A stretch of 25,451 nt of DNA from Cloacimonetes bacterium UBA5456 (GCA_002427325.1 DIQS01000019.1:14478-39928); one strand, 5' to 3'; counted from the stretch's first letter, positions 8,601 to 15,992 are shown. Numbers and translations are program-made. The notes: a model not told the origin generated them from the letters alone.

Positions 8601-8623
8601 TAAGCCTATCAGAAGACTTTTAA
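5612..8623 (+). CDS. Gluzincin metallopeptidase / TolB-like propeller / outer-membrane barrel fusion
   Basis: A 1003-aa exported protein with a signal peptide (about 1-20). Domain order: (1) peptidase MA-like domain with HELTH at 132-136 and FSEGLPEYLS at 162-171, where Glu164 is the likely third zinc ligand; (2) PD40/TolB-like propeller repeats with FSPRFSPDG (292-300), SWFPDGKRLAF (349-359), DVSPDGKSIVF (395-405) and RFSPDGNKVVF (439-449); (3) from about 660 a beta-rich region ending in GYSGIRALSYN, an RGSAYIDVGAVWD stretch and a final Phe, typical of Omp85/bacterial surface antigen barrels. It would sit in the outer membrane with peptidase and propeller on one side. The gene starts 3 nt after the MCE gene, which suggests a shared envelope function. 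Active-site residues look intact. Confidence 0.8.
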   Translation: MKKIISLWLLLTATLLGAVSYGKNKVNAVPQDWSTLSTMHFDIYFPAGEDEFGRTAALMAEDIYYYLKDNLKYPLISRIPVIFYSSKTDFQATNIITSLLSEGVGGFTESLRNRVAVPFDGSYYNLEKLLAHELTHAYVNALDNRIVNAVENLRPTSFPFWFSEGLPEYLSIGNEDDYNNMFIMDMVVNEVSTSLDYSSGYYAYRLGESFLGYIAEVYGRDKVSEYFYTIRTMNNLEESTKRVFGMKFDELESRWKYQLKRDYFPVINSHLVPQETLERRTDHKEDGSYMNFSPRFSPDGSRYAYLSDAGARLSVWLAGSHGISKPKKIITGEKSGKMEEFYFRRTNLSWFPDGKRLAFAAKSSTGDRIHILDVDKGKIIESIKMPELTAIFELDVSPDGKSIVFSGQEKIKCDLYLFDLEKRELTRLTDDSYFDAQPRFSPDGNKVVFSSERIKGDNIGKYGYFGNLISGIFELDIASKEMWQITDGVHASQWPMYLQDGRIVYVSSEDGISNLRLIDPQRKVQAQLTQLLCGTFNADISSDLDHLVLSNYFDSAWDIYFGISPLDDLVYEGVAEPQQVQLDQDLLDGIDFELLNNYGPRKKDKTTRAKPAYQEIRRPWISGFEPSLPDSNLIHANYSWDERPQEPSEESPKIKKYRPTFALDSVWGGLAYSSSYGVLGSIELGLSDLMGDHAIGINLGLSDRLKETNVVLSYTYLKHRLDVGGGVFNLFDETYARALRPEGWDYYRYRQYQTGVFASLRYPFSRFMRMEFDNMFYNYRLNLDYLPNQNIDSGVWIKDVASVDGFIYTPAVSFVFDNALYGSTGPMLGTRGIYSVQKSFAKNDLDNMTHIADFRKYILFSKRYCLAMKLNGGYSHGSSPSRFSLGGYSGIRALSYNLAGNKKVLSSVELRFPMVDNLSMAFPLPITLGGIRGSAYIDVGAVWDESKLFRGVKNGRLEDIKLGYGFGPRMNLGYFVLKMDISWQSDLSKISKPQVYLSLSEDF

Positions 8624-8654
8624 CGGATAATAATGTGAAAATAAAGGAGCAATC

Positions 8655-10133
8655 ATGAAAATCGATGTATGCCGGAAGATACCGGAATATATGGAAACCC
8701 TAATCATCATGCACGAAGAGGATGGCGTTATCGAACGCACGAGCATCTTTAGCGATGCGCTGCATGACAGTATCGATGAGTTTATCAATGCTGATGAATT
8801 CAAATTTGGCAAAGGAAACATTCGCAGTTTTATGCGCCTTGTGAAAGGTAAGAAACAGAATGTTATCCTCTGCGGAGCGGGCAAAAAGGACAAGCTTACC
8901 CAGCCCATTTTAAGAGGATATATGGCATCTTGCTGGCGTGAAGCTATCAGCCTGAAAGCAGATAACATCTTCTTGTATTATGCCTTTGAGCTTCCTATCG
9001 CTGAGCTGGCTATCGGGCATATCATAGCCGAGACGGCACTGCTTACCAGCTATAAGTTTGTTAAATATCTCTCGGATTATAAGCATCACGAGCCGGAGAA
9101 TGTGCATCTCATCTACTTCGCCAAGACAAACCGCTATCTCAATCGCGGCATCTTGGAAGGCAGGATATATGCAGACTCCACCATCCTTGCGCGCGATCTT
9201 GTGAACGAGCCGGCAAATGTTATCTCACCCGAAGCACTCGCCGAGCAAGCCAAGAAAGTTGCCTTAGAATATGGCCTTTCGATTGACGTGTTTAACGCAG
9301 ACAGGATTCGCAGACTCAAGATGGAAGCCTTCCTCGCTGTGGGACGCGGCTCCAAGAACGAGCCCAAGCTCATCATCATGCGCTATACGGGCAACCCGGA
9401 TAAGAAGAATTCACTCACCGCACTCGTGGGCAAAGGCTTGACCTTCGACTCGGGCGGATATAGCCTCAAACCCGGAAACAGCATGACTTCTATGAAGAGT
9501 GACATGAGCGGAGCCGCCGCCGTGATCGGAACCATGGCTGCGATCTCCTCGCTTAAACTCAAGGTAAACGTGGTCGCCATCATCGCTGCAGCCGAGAACA
9601 TGATAGGTTCAGATGCCTATCGCCCCGGCGACATCCTCACCAGTATGAGCGGAAAAACCATTGAGATCCACAATACGGACGCCGAAGGACGCCTCACGCT
9701 CATCGACGCCGTTCACTTTGCCATAGAAAAGGAAAAGGCAGACCGTATACTGGATATCGCAACTCTGACCGGTGCCGCCGTAGCAGCGCTCGGAAAGGAC
9801 TTCACTGCAGTGCTCGCCAACGACGATAAGTGGTATGACAGGCTACACGCCGCCAGCGAACTCAGCGGAGAGAGAATCTGGAGAATGCCCCTGCACGAGC
9901 CGTATAACGAGCTCCTCAAATGCGAAACGGCAGACCTCAAAAACATAGGCGGACCCTTGGCCGGATGCATCACCGCAGGCCTATTTATCCACCAATTTGT
10001 GCAAGGTAAACCTTGGATACACATGGACATCGCCGGAACATCCTTTTCGGAAAAGCCCATGGGAACCGATGGTCCCGGAGCAACCGGCGTGGGCGTGAGA
10101 ACGCTGACCAACATGTTCCGCACAATGGAATAA
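8655..10133 (+). CDS. pepA: M17 leucyl aminopeptidase
   Basis: Cytosolic M17 family aminopeptidase that removes N-terminal residues from peptides using two divalent metals. All expected ligands are visible: Lys260, Asp265, Asp283, Asp342 and Glu344, in the contexts LVGKGLTFDSGG, MKSDMSG and the NTDAEGRL signature (340-347); catalytic Lys272 and Arg346 are also present. At 492 aa the length is normal and the N-terminal domain is divergent as usual for the family. AAGGAG at 8644-8649 gives the start at 8655. It lies between the outer-membrane peptidase fusion and a zinc-type importer. Strand and spacing fit the same long plus-strand run. Confidence 0.95.
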   Translation: MKIDVCRKIPEYMETLIIMHEEDGVIERTSIFSDALHDSIDEFINADEFKFGKGNIRSFMRLVKGKKQNVILCGAGKKDKLTQPILRGYMASCWREAISLKADNIFLYYAFELPIAELAIGHIIAETALLTSYKFVKYLSDYKHHEPENVHLIYFAKTNRYLNRGILEGRIYADSTILARDLVNEPANVISPEALAEQAKKVALEYGLSIDVFNADRIRRLKMEAFLAVGRGSKNEPKLIIMRYTGNPDKKNSLTALVGKGLTFDSGGYSLKPGNSMTSMKSDMSGAAAVIGTMAAISSLKLKVNVVAIIAAAENMIGSDAYRPGDILTSMSGKTIEIHNTDAEGRLTLIDAVHFAIEKEKADRILDIATLTGAAVAALGKDFTAVLANDDKWYDRLHAASELSGERIWRMPLHEPYNELLKCETADLKNIGGPLAGCITAGLFIHQFVQGKPWIHMDIAGTSFSEKPMGTDGPGATGVGVRTLTNMFRTME

Positions 10134-10168
10134 ACAAAGAATATTTAAAGATTATGGGAGAAAGGCTT

Positions 10169-11122
10169 ATGAAAAAGCTCGTCTTAATGCTGATTGCCGT
10201 GGCTCTACTGATTAGCGGCTGCAATCCCGCAGCAAAAGAAGAGGCAGAACTTCGACCGCTCATCCTCACATCCATCTATCCTTATGAGCTGATGGTCAAG
10301 GAGTTAGTAGGCGATGGTGCAAGAGTTCGCTCGCTCATTCCGCCCAATGCTTCGGTTCACACATACAGCCCTCAACCCAGTGATCTCAAAGACTTAAACA
10401 AGGCAGACCTCATCATCGTCAACGGCATGGGCTTGGAAGCGATGATAGAGCAAAACCTGAAGAGCCTAAAGGAAAAGACTATAGTAGTTTCCGAGCTTCT
10501 TGGTGATCTGATTGCTCTCGATTCTTTACAGCAGGTTCGAGAGCATCAGATGCATCAAGATGATGAGCATCACGATCATCATCATGCGGGCGCAGACCCT
10601 CATCTTTGGACTTCGATTTCCATGATGCAGCGGCTCAGCATGAAGCTCAAAGGCATTTTAGCAGAGCGTTTTACCGATCTCGCCCCGCTGGTCAATCACA
10701 ATTATGAAACCCTCACCCGCAGCTTGAAAGAGGCAGATGAGCAGATAAAAAGAGAGCGCAAAGGATTTGACAGCCCTGCTTTGGTGACCTATCACAATAG
10801 TTTCCACTATTTTACGCGGGAATACGATATCGACTATTTAGGCTGGGTGCAAAGCTCGCCCGGCAAAGAGCCCACCGCCCGTCAGCTCAGTCAATTAGGC
10901 GAAAAGATCCAAAGCCACAAAGTGAAAAGCATATTCATCGAGCCTCAGCAAAACCCCAAATCTGCCGAGATTCTCGCCAAGGAATATAAGCTGGAAATCC
11001 TGAGCTTAGACCCGATTGGATATAGCTTTCAGCCCAAAAGCATTGCCGAGCTCATAGTGAAAAATTGGCAAGAGATGAAGAAAGCTTTTAGCCCCATTCC
11101 CTCTGCCGGAGATGAGGATTAA
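10169..11122 (+). CDS. znuA: Zinc/manganese-type ABC transporter substrate-binding lipoprotein
   Basis: A 317-aa cluster A-I (ZnuA/TroA) metal-binding protein. It begins with a lipoprotein signal ending LLISGC (Cys18), so it is lipid-anchored at the periplasmic side. Likely metal ligands: His64 in ASVHTYSP, His145 in DPHLW, His209 or His213 in TYHNSFHYF and the acidic residue in IEPQQNP. A His/Asp-rich loop at about 126-139 is typical for zinc carriers. Start ATG 10169 is preceded by GGGAG/AAAGG; the frame is open further upstream but that extension overlaps pepA and would bury the signal peptide. Followed directly by the ATPase and permease. Zinc is more likely than manganese because of the His-rich loop, but this is inference. 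Confidence 0.9.
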   Translation: MKKLVLMLIAVALLISGCNPAAKEEAELRPLILTSIYPYELMVKELVGDGARVRSLIPPNASVHTYSPQPSDLKDLNKADLIIVNGMGLEAMIEQNLKSLKEKTIVVSELLGDLIALDSLQQVREHQMHQDDEHHDHHHAGADPHLWTSISMMQRLSMKLKGILAERFTDLAPLVNHNYETLTRSLKEADEQIKRERKGFDSPALVTYHNSFHYFTREYDIDYLGWVQSSPGKEPTARQLSQLGEKIQSHKVKSIFIEPQQNPKSAEILAKEYKLEILSLDPIGYSFQPKSIAELIVKNWQEMKKAFSPIPSAGDED

Positions 11123-11128
11123 GCCGCG

Positions 11129-11857
11129 ATGATTGAATTTCAAGAGGTTCAATACCATGCCGGACGCATCACCATTCTCAAAGACATCAATCTGACTATC
11201 CCAGACGGCGTCTTTGCGGCGATAATTGGCCCTAACGGAGCCGGAAAATCCACCTTGATCAAGCTACTTTTAGGCATGGAAGACCCCAGCGAAGGTAAGA
11301 TATTGATTGATAATATCCCGCGCGATAGCTGGTTGAAACACAATGGCTTCGGCTATCTCCCCCAGCGCGAGGAATATGACCGAGGCTTCCCCGCCACCGC
11401 ACTTGACATCGTTCTCATGGGAATCGCCGGACGCATCCCTTGGGGCAAAAGAGTGGGTGATGAATACCGCGAGCGTGCGCTAAAGATCATGCAAGACACG
11501 GGCATCAAAGACAAAGCAAACAGCGCCATTGGCAATCTTTCCGGCGGCGAATTCCAGCGCGTAATGCTCTCTCGCGCCATCCTCTCAGACAGCAAATATC
11601 TCATCTTAGACGAGCCCGAGGCAGGGATAGACCGTCATAGCGTGGTGAACTTCTTTGAACTGCTCAAAGAGCTCAACGACGCCGGCAAAACCGTGATCAC
11701 CGTCTCCCACGACCTGCACACGCTTAATAAATATTGCAATTTCTTGATCTGCTTGAACAAGACTTTGCATTGCCATGATCACTCGGAACTCATTGATCAA
11801 CAATTGATTGACAGAACTTTTGGCGAACACAGTCGCCTCATTGAAAAGGATTATTGA
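11129..11857 (+). CDS. znuC: Metal ABC transporter ATP-binding protein
   Basis: A 242-aa ABC ATPase that powers uptake together with the neighbouring permease. Walker A GPNGAGKS at 34-41, Q-loop LPQR near 77-80, signature LSGGE at 137-141, Walker B LILDEP at 158-163 and the H-loop His194 are all intact. It starts 6 nt after the binding-protein gene and its stop overlaps the permease start (TGATG at 11855-11859). Family placement with ZnuC/MntB rather than other importers rests on the neighbours. Confidence 0.92.
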   Translation: MIEFQEVQYHAGRITILKDINLTIPDGVFAAIIGPNGAGKSTLIKLLLGMEDPSEGKILIDNIPRDSWLKHNGFGYLPQREEYDRGFPATALDIVLMGIAGRIPWGKRVGDEYRERALKIMQDTGIKDKANSAIGNLSGGEFQRVMLSRAILSDSKYLILDEPEAGIDRHSVVNFFELLKELNDAGKTVITVSHDLHTLNKYCNFLICLNKTLHCHDHSELIDQQLIDRTFGEHSRLIEKDY

Positions 11858-12642
11858 TGCCGGGATTTATAATAGTTGCCCTCATCGGTGCCGTTCTCAG
11901 CGGCATTTCGCTGGCAGTTTTTGCGCCTTATGTGACGCTCAGACGCATCTCTTATATGGGCGAAGCACTTTCACACATTGCCTTTGCGGGCATTGCGATA
12001 GCCCTGATCAGCGGGATGAATCTCACGCTTGGAGCATGGATATTCGTTAGCATTGTGGCACTTTTGATCTCTTGGCTTTCGCGCAAAGAGAAGATTCAAG
12101 AAGCCAATACCATCACCATTTTCCTCTCGCTTTCCATGGCGCTGGGAATAGTGTTGATCTCGCTGAGCAAAAACTACGCCTTCGATCTTTCCAGCTATCT
12201 CTTTGGCAACGTGCTATTGATCAGCATCTCCGAGGTTTGGGCGCTGGGAATCCTGAACGTTTTCAACATCCTTTTCATCCTGATTTTCTATAAAGAGCTT
12301 TTCTATCTGAGCTACAACCCCGAGATGGCAAAGGTTTTTCGCATCCGCGTTGGGCTGATCGACCACCTTTTTTACCTGCTTTTGGCGGCAAATATTGTGC
12401 TGAATCTTAAAAGCGCCGGCATCATCCTCGTCACCGCTCAACTGATTCTCCCGGCGGTGATTGCCTTCAATCTCGCAAAGAAATTGGGCTGGATCATCGC
12501 AATATCGGTGATTGCAGCGATAGTTTCCGCACTGATCGGCTTTTATCTTTCATTTGTCTTGGATATCCCCACCGGCGCAACCATCGTAATCGTTCAAGCT
12601 TTCATCTATGCCCTAAGCTTCATTTTCAAAAGGAGAAAATAG
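11857..12642 (+). CDS. znuB: Metal ABC transporter permease (ABC-3 family)
   Basis: A 261-aa integral membrane protein with about eight hydrophobic helices. The segment RRISYMGEALSHIAFAGIAI is the ABC-3 family hallmark (usual form with LSHAALPG), and GIILVTAQLILPAVIAFNLA is the conserved late helix that contacts the ATPase. ATG at 11857 is preferred to TTG at 11854 because AGGA at 11847-11850 is spaced properly and it overlaps the previous stop. Forms the importer core with the two upstream proteins; metal specificity follows the binding protein. Confidence 0.92.
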   Translation: MPGFIIVALIGAVLSGISLAVFAPYVTLRRISYMGEALSHIAFAGIAIALISGMNLTLGAWIFVSIVALLISWLSRKEKIQEANTITIFLSLSMALGIVLISLSKNYAFDLSSYLFGNVLLISISEVWALGILNVFNILFILIFYKELFYLSYNPEMAKVFRIRVGLIDHLFYLLLAANIVLNLKSAGIILVTAQLILPAVIAFNLAKKLGWIIAISVIAAIVSALIGFYLSFVLDIPTGATIVIVQAFIYALSFIFKRRK

Positions 12643-12648
12643 CTTTAA

Positions 12649-13650
12649 ATGTCTCGTAACTATGTTATATTCTTTTCGTTAGCAATTGCCCTAATCTTTG
12701 TAAGTGTCCTCTGGCAGGTCATGGAACCCCAGATTCTAAGTGTTGCCGACAAGGCAGCCCACAAACTCTTTAAACGCCCCTTCCATCAGGTGACAATCTA
12801 TGACGATGACGGCATTATCATGCAGAATTACAACAAACATGGAAATCAATATAATCCGCTTTTCATTGCAAATGAAGCGCTGACCCAAAACCTCTATCGC
12901 AAGGCGGGCTTAGGCGATGAGAGCTTTATCAAACACACAAATTGGCTGATCAACAACGTTGTGGTGAACGACTCCGTTGCACTCATGCAATATAAATTTG
13001 ATTATCCTGATTACAACCTGAAAGCCCCCTGGTCATCTGCTTTAACCCAATCAGTGGCGATGAATGCAATCGCCGTCCGTGCTGCAGCAGACAGGGATGA
13101 AGACACATATTTGATTGCCCAAAAGATGCTATATAGCCTAAAACCCGGCGTTGCAGGCCTCAGCGTTGCCCTCTCGGATAGCAACGTATGGTTCATGGAA
13201 TATCCCGCAGAAGAGCCATATTTCGTTCTCGACGGCATGCTCGGCACGCTCATCAAACTGCATGACTATCATGATCTTACCCACGATCCTCTGGCAGGAG
13301 AGCTCTTTGACAAGGGTTTCAATGCCTTAGCGGAAAAGCTTCCGGAATTTGACTATCGAGGATATGCCTATTACCATTTAGGCGGACTCAAGGCGGGCAG
13401 GGCATATAATCAGCGTTATATAACTCAATTAGAGAAACTCTTGGAGGTTAGATACCATCCCACTTTGATGATCATGAGAAACAGATGGCTGAAATATGAC
13501 GGCTATCCCGTGATCTGGCAGATGATTATGAATCCGAGACCAAAACGCATTCTCGCCTTTTCGCTTGCTTTCTTGGCTACTTGGGCACTTACTTTTGTGC
13601 TTTTAGCTCGGACCCAAAGAAAGGAACCAGACGATCCGGAACATAGCTGA
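12649..13650 (+). CDS. Membrane-anchored D-glucuronyl C5-epimerase-like protein
   Basis: A 333-aa protein with a hydrophobic helix near the N-terminus (about 7-24) and another near the C-terminus (about 302-320). Between them the sequence matches the C-terminal domain of D-glucuronyl C5-epimerases (Glce, PF06662): APWSSALTQS at 126-135, WFMEYP at 181-186 and FVLDGMLGTLIKLHDY at 192-207, equivalent to the family's PW-AQGQ, W-EEYP and VLNGF-LLGLYD blocks. Such enzymes invert glucuronic acid to iduronic acid in glycosaminoglycan-like polymers. The AQGQ block is altered to LTQS, so activity is uncertain. AGGAGA at 12631-12636 is 12 nt before the ATG, rather far. It ends 62 nt inside the opposing DUF2156 gene. 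Confidence 0.65.
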   Translation: MSRNYVIFFSLAIALIFVSVLWQVMEPQILSVADKAAHKLFKRPFHQVTIYDDDGIIMQNYNKHGNQYNPLFIANEALTQNLYRKAGLGDESFIKHTNWLINNVVVNDSVALMQYKFDYPDYNLKAPWSSALTQSVAMNAIAVRAAADRDEDTYLIAQKMLYSLKPGVAGLSVALSDSNVWFMEYPAEEPYFVLDGMLGTLIKLHDYHDLTHDPLAGELFDKGFNALAEKLPEFDYRGYAYYHLGGLKAGRAYNQRYITQLEKLLEVRYHPTLMIMRNRWLKYDGYPVIWQMIMNPRPKRILAFSLAFLATWALTFVLLARTQRKEPDDPEHS

Positions 13651-14497
13651 GCTTAGCTTGTCTCAGCCCCGTCAGACCCATATCCTGTTCACGATTTAGC
13701 CAAGTATAGCGGCTTTGTAGATACTTCGAGGTTTCCCACGTGATGACCTGAGCACTGCCCTTCATAAATGGGTCAAATTTCTCGAAATGCACCGTCGCCA
13801 TGTCTTCATTTTGCTTACTGAATATGGAATATGCCGAGATCTTTTCTTTGTAGCAAATGATGATTCCTTCTGTGGGAAGGCTGTTCCAATTATCTATGGT
13901 GTTTTTAATTGCCTTGAATTCCGTTTTGAGATAGGGATCATCTAAGTCTCGCTCACGACGCCATTTCTCTGTGAATTGCATGATGTGCGCCAGCCTATTT
14001 TCCGTGATTCTCAGCACATGGAATTCAGGATATGTGCGCCGATATTGGGAGATGAGGTTCTTCTTTTTGGCGAGTTTCTTGCCGCTTAAGCTCACCATAT
14101 TTTCATTCGAATATATGTAATCCGACCAATCTCTATCTTCATAAACCTCAAAGAGTTCAGCAAAATCAGGGTGTTTTTCTAAATATTCTTGAGGAATCAA
14201 AACCATCTCCGCCTCGGGATAATACTGTTTGAAAAGCAATACCAGCTCTTTAAGCTCCACGGGCGCAAGCTCTTCTCCTATGGGGAAAAGGACATAATTG
14301 AAGCGGAGGTTGAAGATGACAAGTCGCTCTTTATAGAGCAAAAACTTGCTTTCATATATCGATCCCCAAGCCATGAGGTTGGTTGTCGTATAATCACAAC
14401 TATCTCGGGGATATTTACTTAGATAATCCTGTAACATTTGGGTGTGTGCGATTTCCAGATCATTCAGACCCGGCATTAATTTATTTTCTGATTTCAT
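13589..14497 (-). CDS. DUF2156 / LPG synthase C-terminal-like protein
   Basis: A 302-aa soluble protein matching DUF2156 (PF09924, the GNAT-fold C-terminal domain of phosphatidylglycerol lysyltransferases). Recognisable blocks are CDYTTTNLMAWGSIY near the start, LSGKKLAKKKNLISQYRRTYP in the middle, and NREQDMGLTGLRQAKLSY close to the end. It lacks the membrane part of MprF, so lipid lysinylation is not implied; stand-alone members have mostly unknown substrates. It begins 2 nt after the GNAT stop, with no clear ribosome-binding site of its own, so coupling to the upstream gene is likely. Its 3' end overlaps the epimerase-like gene on the other strand. Confidence 0.85.
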   Translation of the reverse strand: MKSENKLMPGLNDLEIAHTQMLQDYLSKYPRDSCDYTTTNLMAWGSIYESKFLLYKERLVIFNLRFNYVLFPIGEELAPVELKELVLLFKQYYPEAEMVLIPQEYLEKHPDFAELFEVYEDRDWSDYIYSNENMVSLSGKKLAKKKNLISQYRRTYPEFHVLRITENRLAHIMQFTEKWRRERDLDDPYLKTEFKAIKNTIDNWNSLPTEGIIICYKEKISAYSIFSKQNEDMATVHFEKFDPFMKGSAQVITWETSKYLQSRYTWLNREQDMGLTGLRQAKLSYVPDRLVPFFGSELKAQK

Positions 14498-14499
14498 AA

Positions 14500-14913
14500 T
14501 TATTTTAAGAGGAAGGGGGTGTAGCCTTTCATCTCGGAGAAACCGAGCTCGTTGTAGAACTTTTCATAACCAGGCTCGGAGATCAGCCCGATCCATTGCA
14601 TTTTATTATCTTTTAAAAAGCTGACTAATCTGCGGACGATACCCTTGCCAATTCCTTTTCCGCGATGGGCTTTATCTACTGTTATATCTTGGAGATAGGC
14701 GTCGCTATGACCGTCGGAAATGGCGCGTCCCATGCCGACGATTTCTTCACCTATCTTGGCGATGACAAAACAAAAGGTGTTTTGCACGATCTTTGCAACC
14801 TTTTCGTGGTGGCGTGGATCATCGTCCATTTCCCACCATCCTGCAGCGCGATAGAGCTCCAAGATCCTTTTATAATCCGTTTCTTTAACTACGTGATAAG
14901 TTATATCTTCCAT
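14500..14913 (-). CDS. GNAT family N-acetyltransferase
   Basis: A 137-aa single-domain acetyltransferase using acetyl-CoA. The motif A region reads ITVDKAHRGKGIGKGIVRRL, with the pyrophosphate-binding RGKGIG at 84-89, and the late EPGYEKFYNELGF block is the usual motif B. I start at ATG 14913, where AGGA lies 7 nt upstream; an in-frame ATG at 14955 would overlap the -10 region of the promoter I see at 14943-14971 and adds residues unlike the family. Substrate unknown. First gene of a two-gene unit with the DUF2156 gene. Confidence 0.88.
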   Translation of the reverse strand: MEDITYHVVKETDYKRILELYRAAGWWEMDDDPRHHEKVAKIVQNTFCFVIAKIGEEIVGMGRAISDGHSDAYLQDITVDKAHRGKGIGKGIVRRLVSFLKDNKMQWIGLISEPGYEKFYNELGFSEMKGYTPFLLK

Positions 14914-14942
14914 TTTGAATCCTATTTCATGGTATATAATAA

Positions 14943-14971
14943 AGTATAAATACAATATTTCATCATGGCAA
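14943..14971 (-). promoter_or_regulatory. Sigma70-like promoter for the GNAT/DUF2156 unit
   Basis: Reading the minus strand: TTGCCA (complement of 14966-14971), a 17-nt spacer, then TATACT (complement of 14943-14948), five of six bases from consensus in each box. Start of transcription would be about 14935, giving a leader of roughly 20 nt. Confidence 0.5.
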
Positions 14972-15019
14972 GCTTTATTTTATTCAACATTCTCAAAATC
15001 ATGAGCTGTTTGTTTAGTT

Positions 15020-15051
15020 AAAAAAAGAGGCTGCAATTAGTTAGCAGCCTC
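15020..15051 (-). terminator. Rho-independent terminator of the outer-membrane barrel gene
   Basis: On the minus strand, a perfect 8-bp stem GAGGCTGC/GCAGCCTC (15044-15051 with 15027-15034), a 9-nt loop and then seven T residues (complement of 15020-15026). It starts about 20 nt after the stop codon at 15072. Confidence 0.9.
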
Positions 15052-15071
15052 GATATCTGTTACAGAAGTTT

Positions 15072-15668
15072 TTAGTAAGAATAGCCCAAGTTAACCATGA
15101 TTGCGGTGTTTTTGGAGTTTGCATTCTTAAAAACTTCAGCCATGCCCATGCTATAGCGCGCGCCGAGCAGCATGTCTCTATTGATTCTAAAGTCAAGACC
15201 AAAGCCGACACCATAGTCAAAAGCGTTGATGTCATCTTTGTCATAATCGCCGGAAGATTCGTTGCTGCCACCTTTGATTTTCTTGGTGCCTTTCACGAGA
15301 TAGCGAAATTCGGGACCGACATAGGGTTCAACCTTGAAATTGTCACTTGCCAAAGCGATGCTGGCTTTGAGGAATATGGGAAGTTCAACATAATGAAGCA
15401 GGTTATCTGTCTTAATTGTTGTGCCAAGAAGCTTTACTTCACTGTGATTTCCTCTTTGGGTGTAGGTCAATTCAGGCTGAATTCTGATGAGTGAATGAAC
15501 CGGATAGTCCATCATAAATCCGGCGTGGAAGCCAATTTTGTTGTCTTGATTGCCATCGCCTTCAAAATTTGAAAGGTTAAGTCCTGCACGGACGCCGTAG
15601 TTACCCTGTGCAAAAGCAAAGCTGATGCCAAGGACTAAGAGCATAGAGATAATAAGTGTCTTTTTCAT
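15072..15668 (-). CDS. Small outer-membrane beta-barrel protein
   Basis: A 198-aa protein with a clear signal peptide (MKK, hydrophobic core, SFAFAQG cleavage region). The mature chain begins NYGVRAGLNLSNFEG, the usual opening of the OMP_b-brl_2 (PF13568) family, and alternates hydrophobic and polar residues through likely strands (PELTYTQRGNHSEV, LPIFLKAS, YVGPEFRYLV), ending in an aromatic GYSY. It would form an eight-stranded outer-membrane barrel. Function beyond envelope structure cannot be told. AGGAGA precedes the start, and it has its own promoter and terminator, so it is monocistronic. Confidence 0.85.
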   Translation of the reverse strand: MKKTLIISMLLVLGISFAFAQGNYGVRAGLNLSNFEGDGNQDNKIGFHAGFMMDYPVHSLIRIQPELTYTQRGNHSEVKLLGTTIKTDNLLHYVELPIFLKASIALASDNFKVEPYVGPEFRYLVKGTKKIKGGSNESSGDYDKDDINAFDYGVGFGLDFRINRDMLLGARYSMGMAEVFKNANSKNTAIMVNLGYSY

Positions 15669-15706
15669 TTTGTCTCCTATTTTACATGTTAAATGAATTT
15701 GCAGAA

Positions 15707-15734
15707 AATATATCCGAGTATTTCAGAAAAGCAA
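15707..15734 (-). promoter_or_regulatory. Candidate promoter of the barrel gene
   Basis: Minus strand: TTGCTT (complement of 15729-15734), 16-nt spacer, TATATT (complement of 15707-15712). Predicted start near 15700 gives a short leader before the AGGAGA site. Confidence 0.4.
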
Positions 15735-15898
15735 GCGTTATTGACATTTTTTATATGCTTTAATTGACATGATATTCAGTTAGATGAGGCTAATTGCAAC
15801 ATCTTTACTGTTTAGCACAGACTAAATGGATCAAATATTTCGCTAAAAAAAGATTTCTTTCATGAAATATTTAATTGAAACACCCGTCTTTTCTATGC

Positions 15899-15992
15899 CT
15901 TCCTTACTGGGTTCTGGTCATGATATGGTCATGATGTGGTCATGGGCATGAGCATATCATGAGCGCACATTAAGCGGAAATATATAGGCAAG
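15899..15992 (-). repeat. 94-bp palindromic repeat element, copy 2 (inverted)
   Basis: Reverse complement of the element at 1007-1100 without any gap. Positions 15899-15960 match perfectly over 62 nt; the remaining 32 positions (15961-15992) match at roughly 20, so the far terminal arm is degraded. An inner palindrome is better here: TCATGATATG at 15918-15927 with CATATCATGA at 15953-15962. No ORF. Confidence 0.8.

Noticed and set aside
10013..10168. N-terminal extension of the ZnuA-like protein
   Set aside because: It overlaps pepA and would place a lipoprotein signal in the middle of the protein.
14914..14955. Longer GNAT start at ATG 14955
   Set aside because: Overlaps the -10 region of a good promoter; the start at 14913 has a spaced AGGA.
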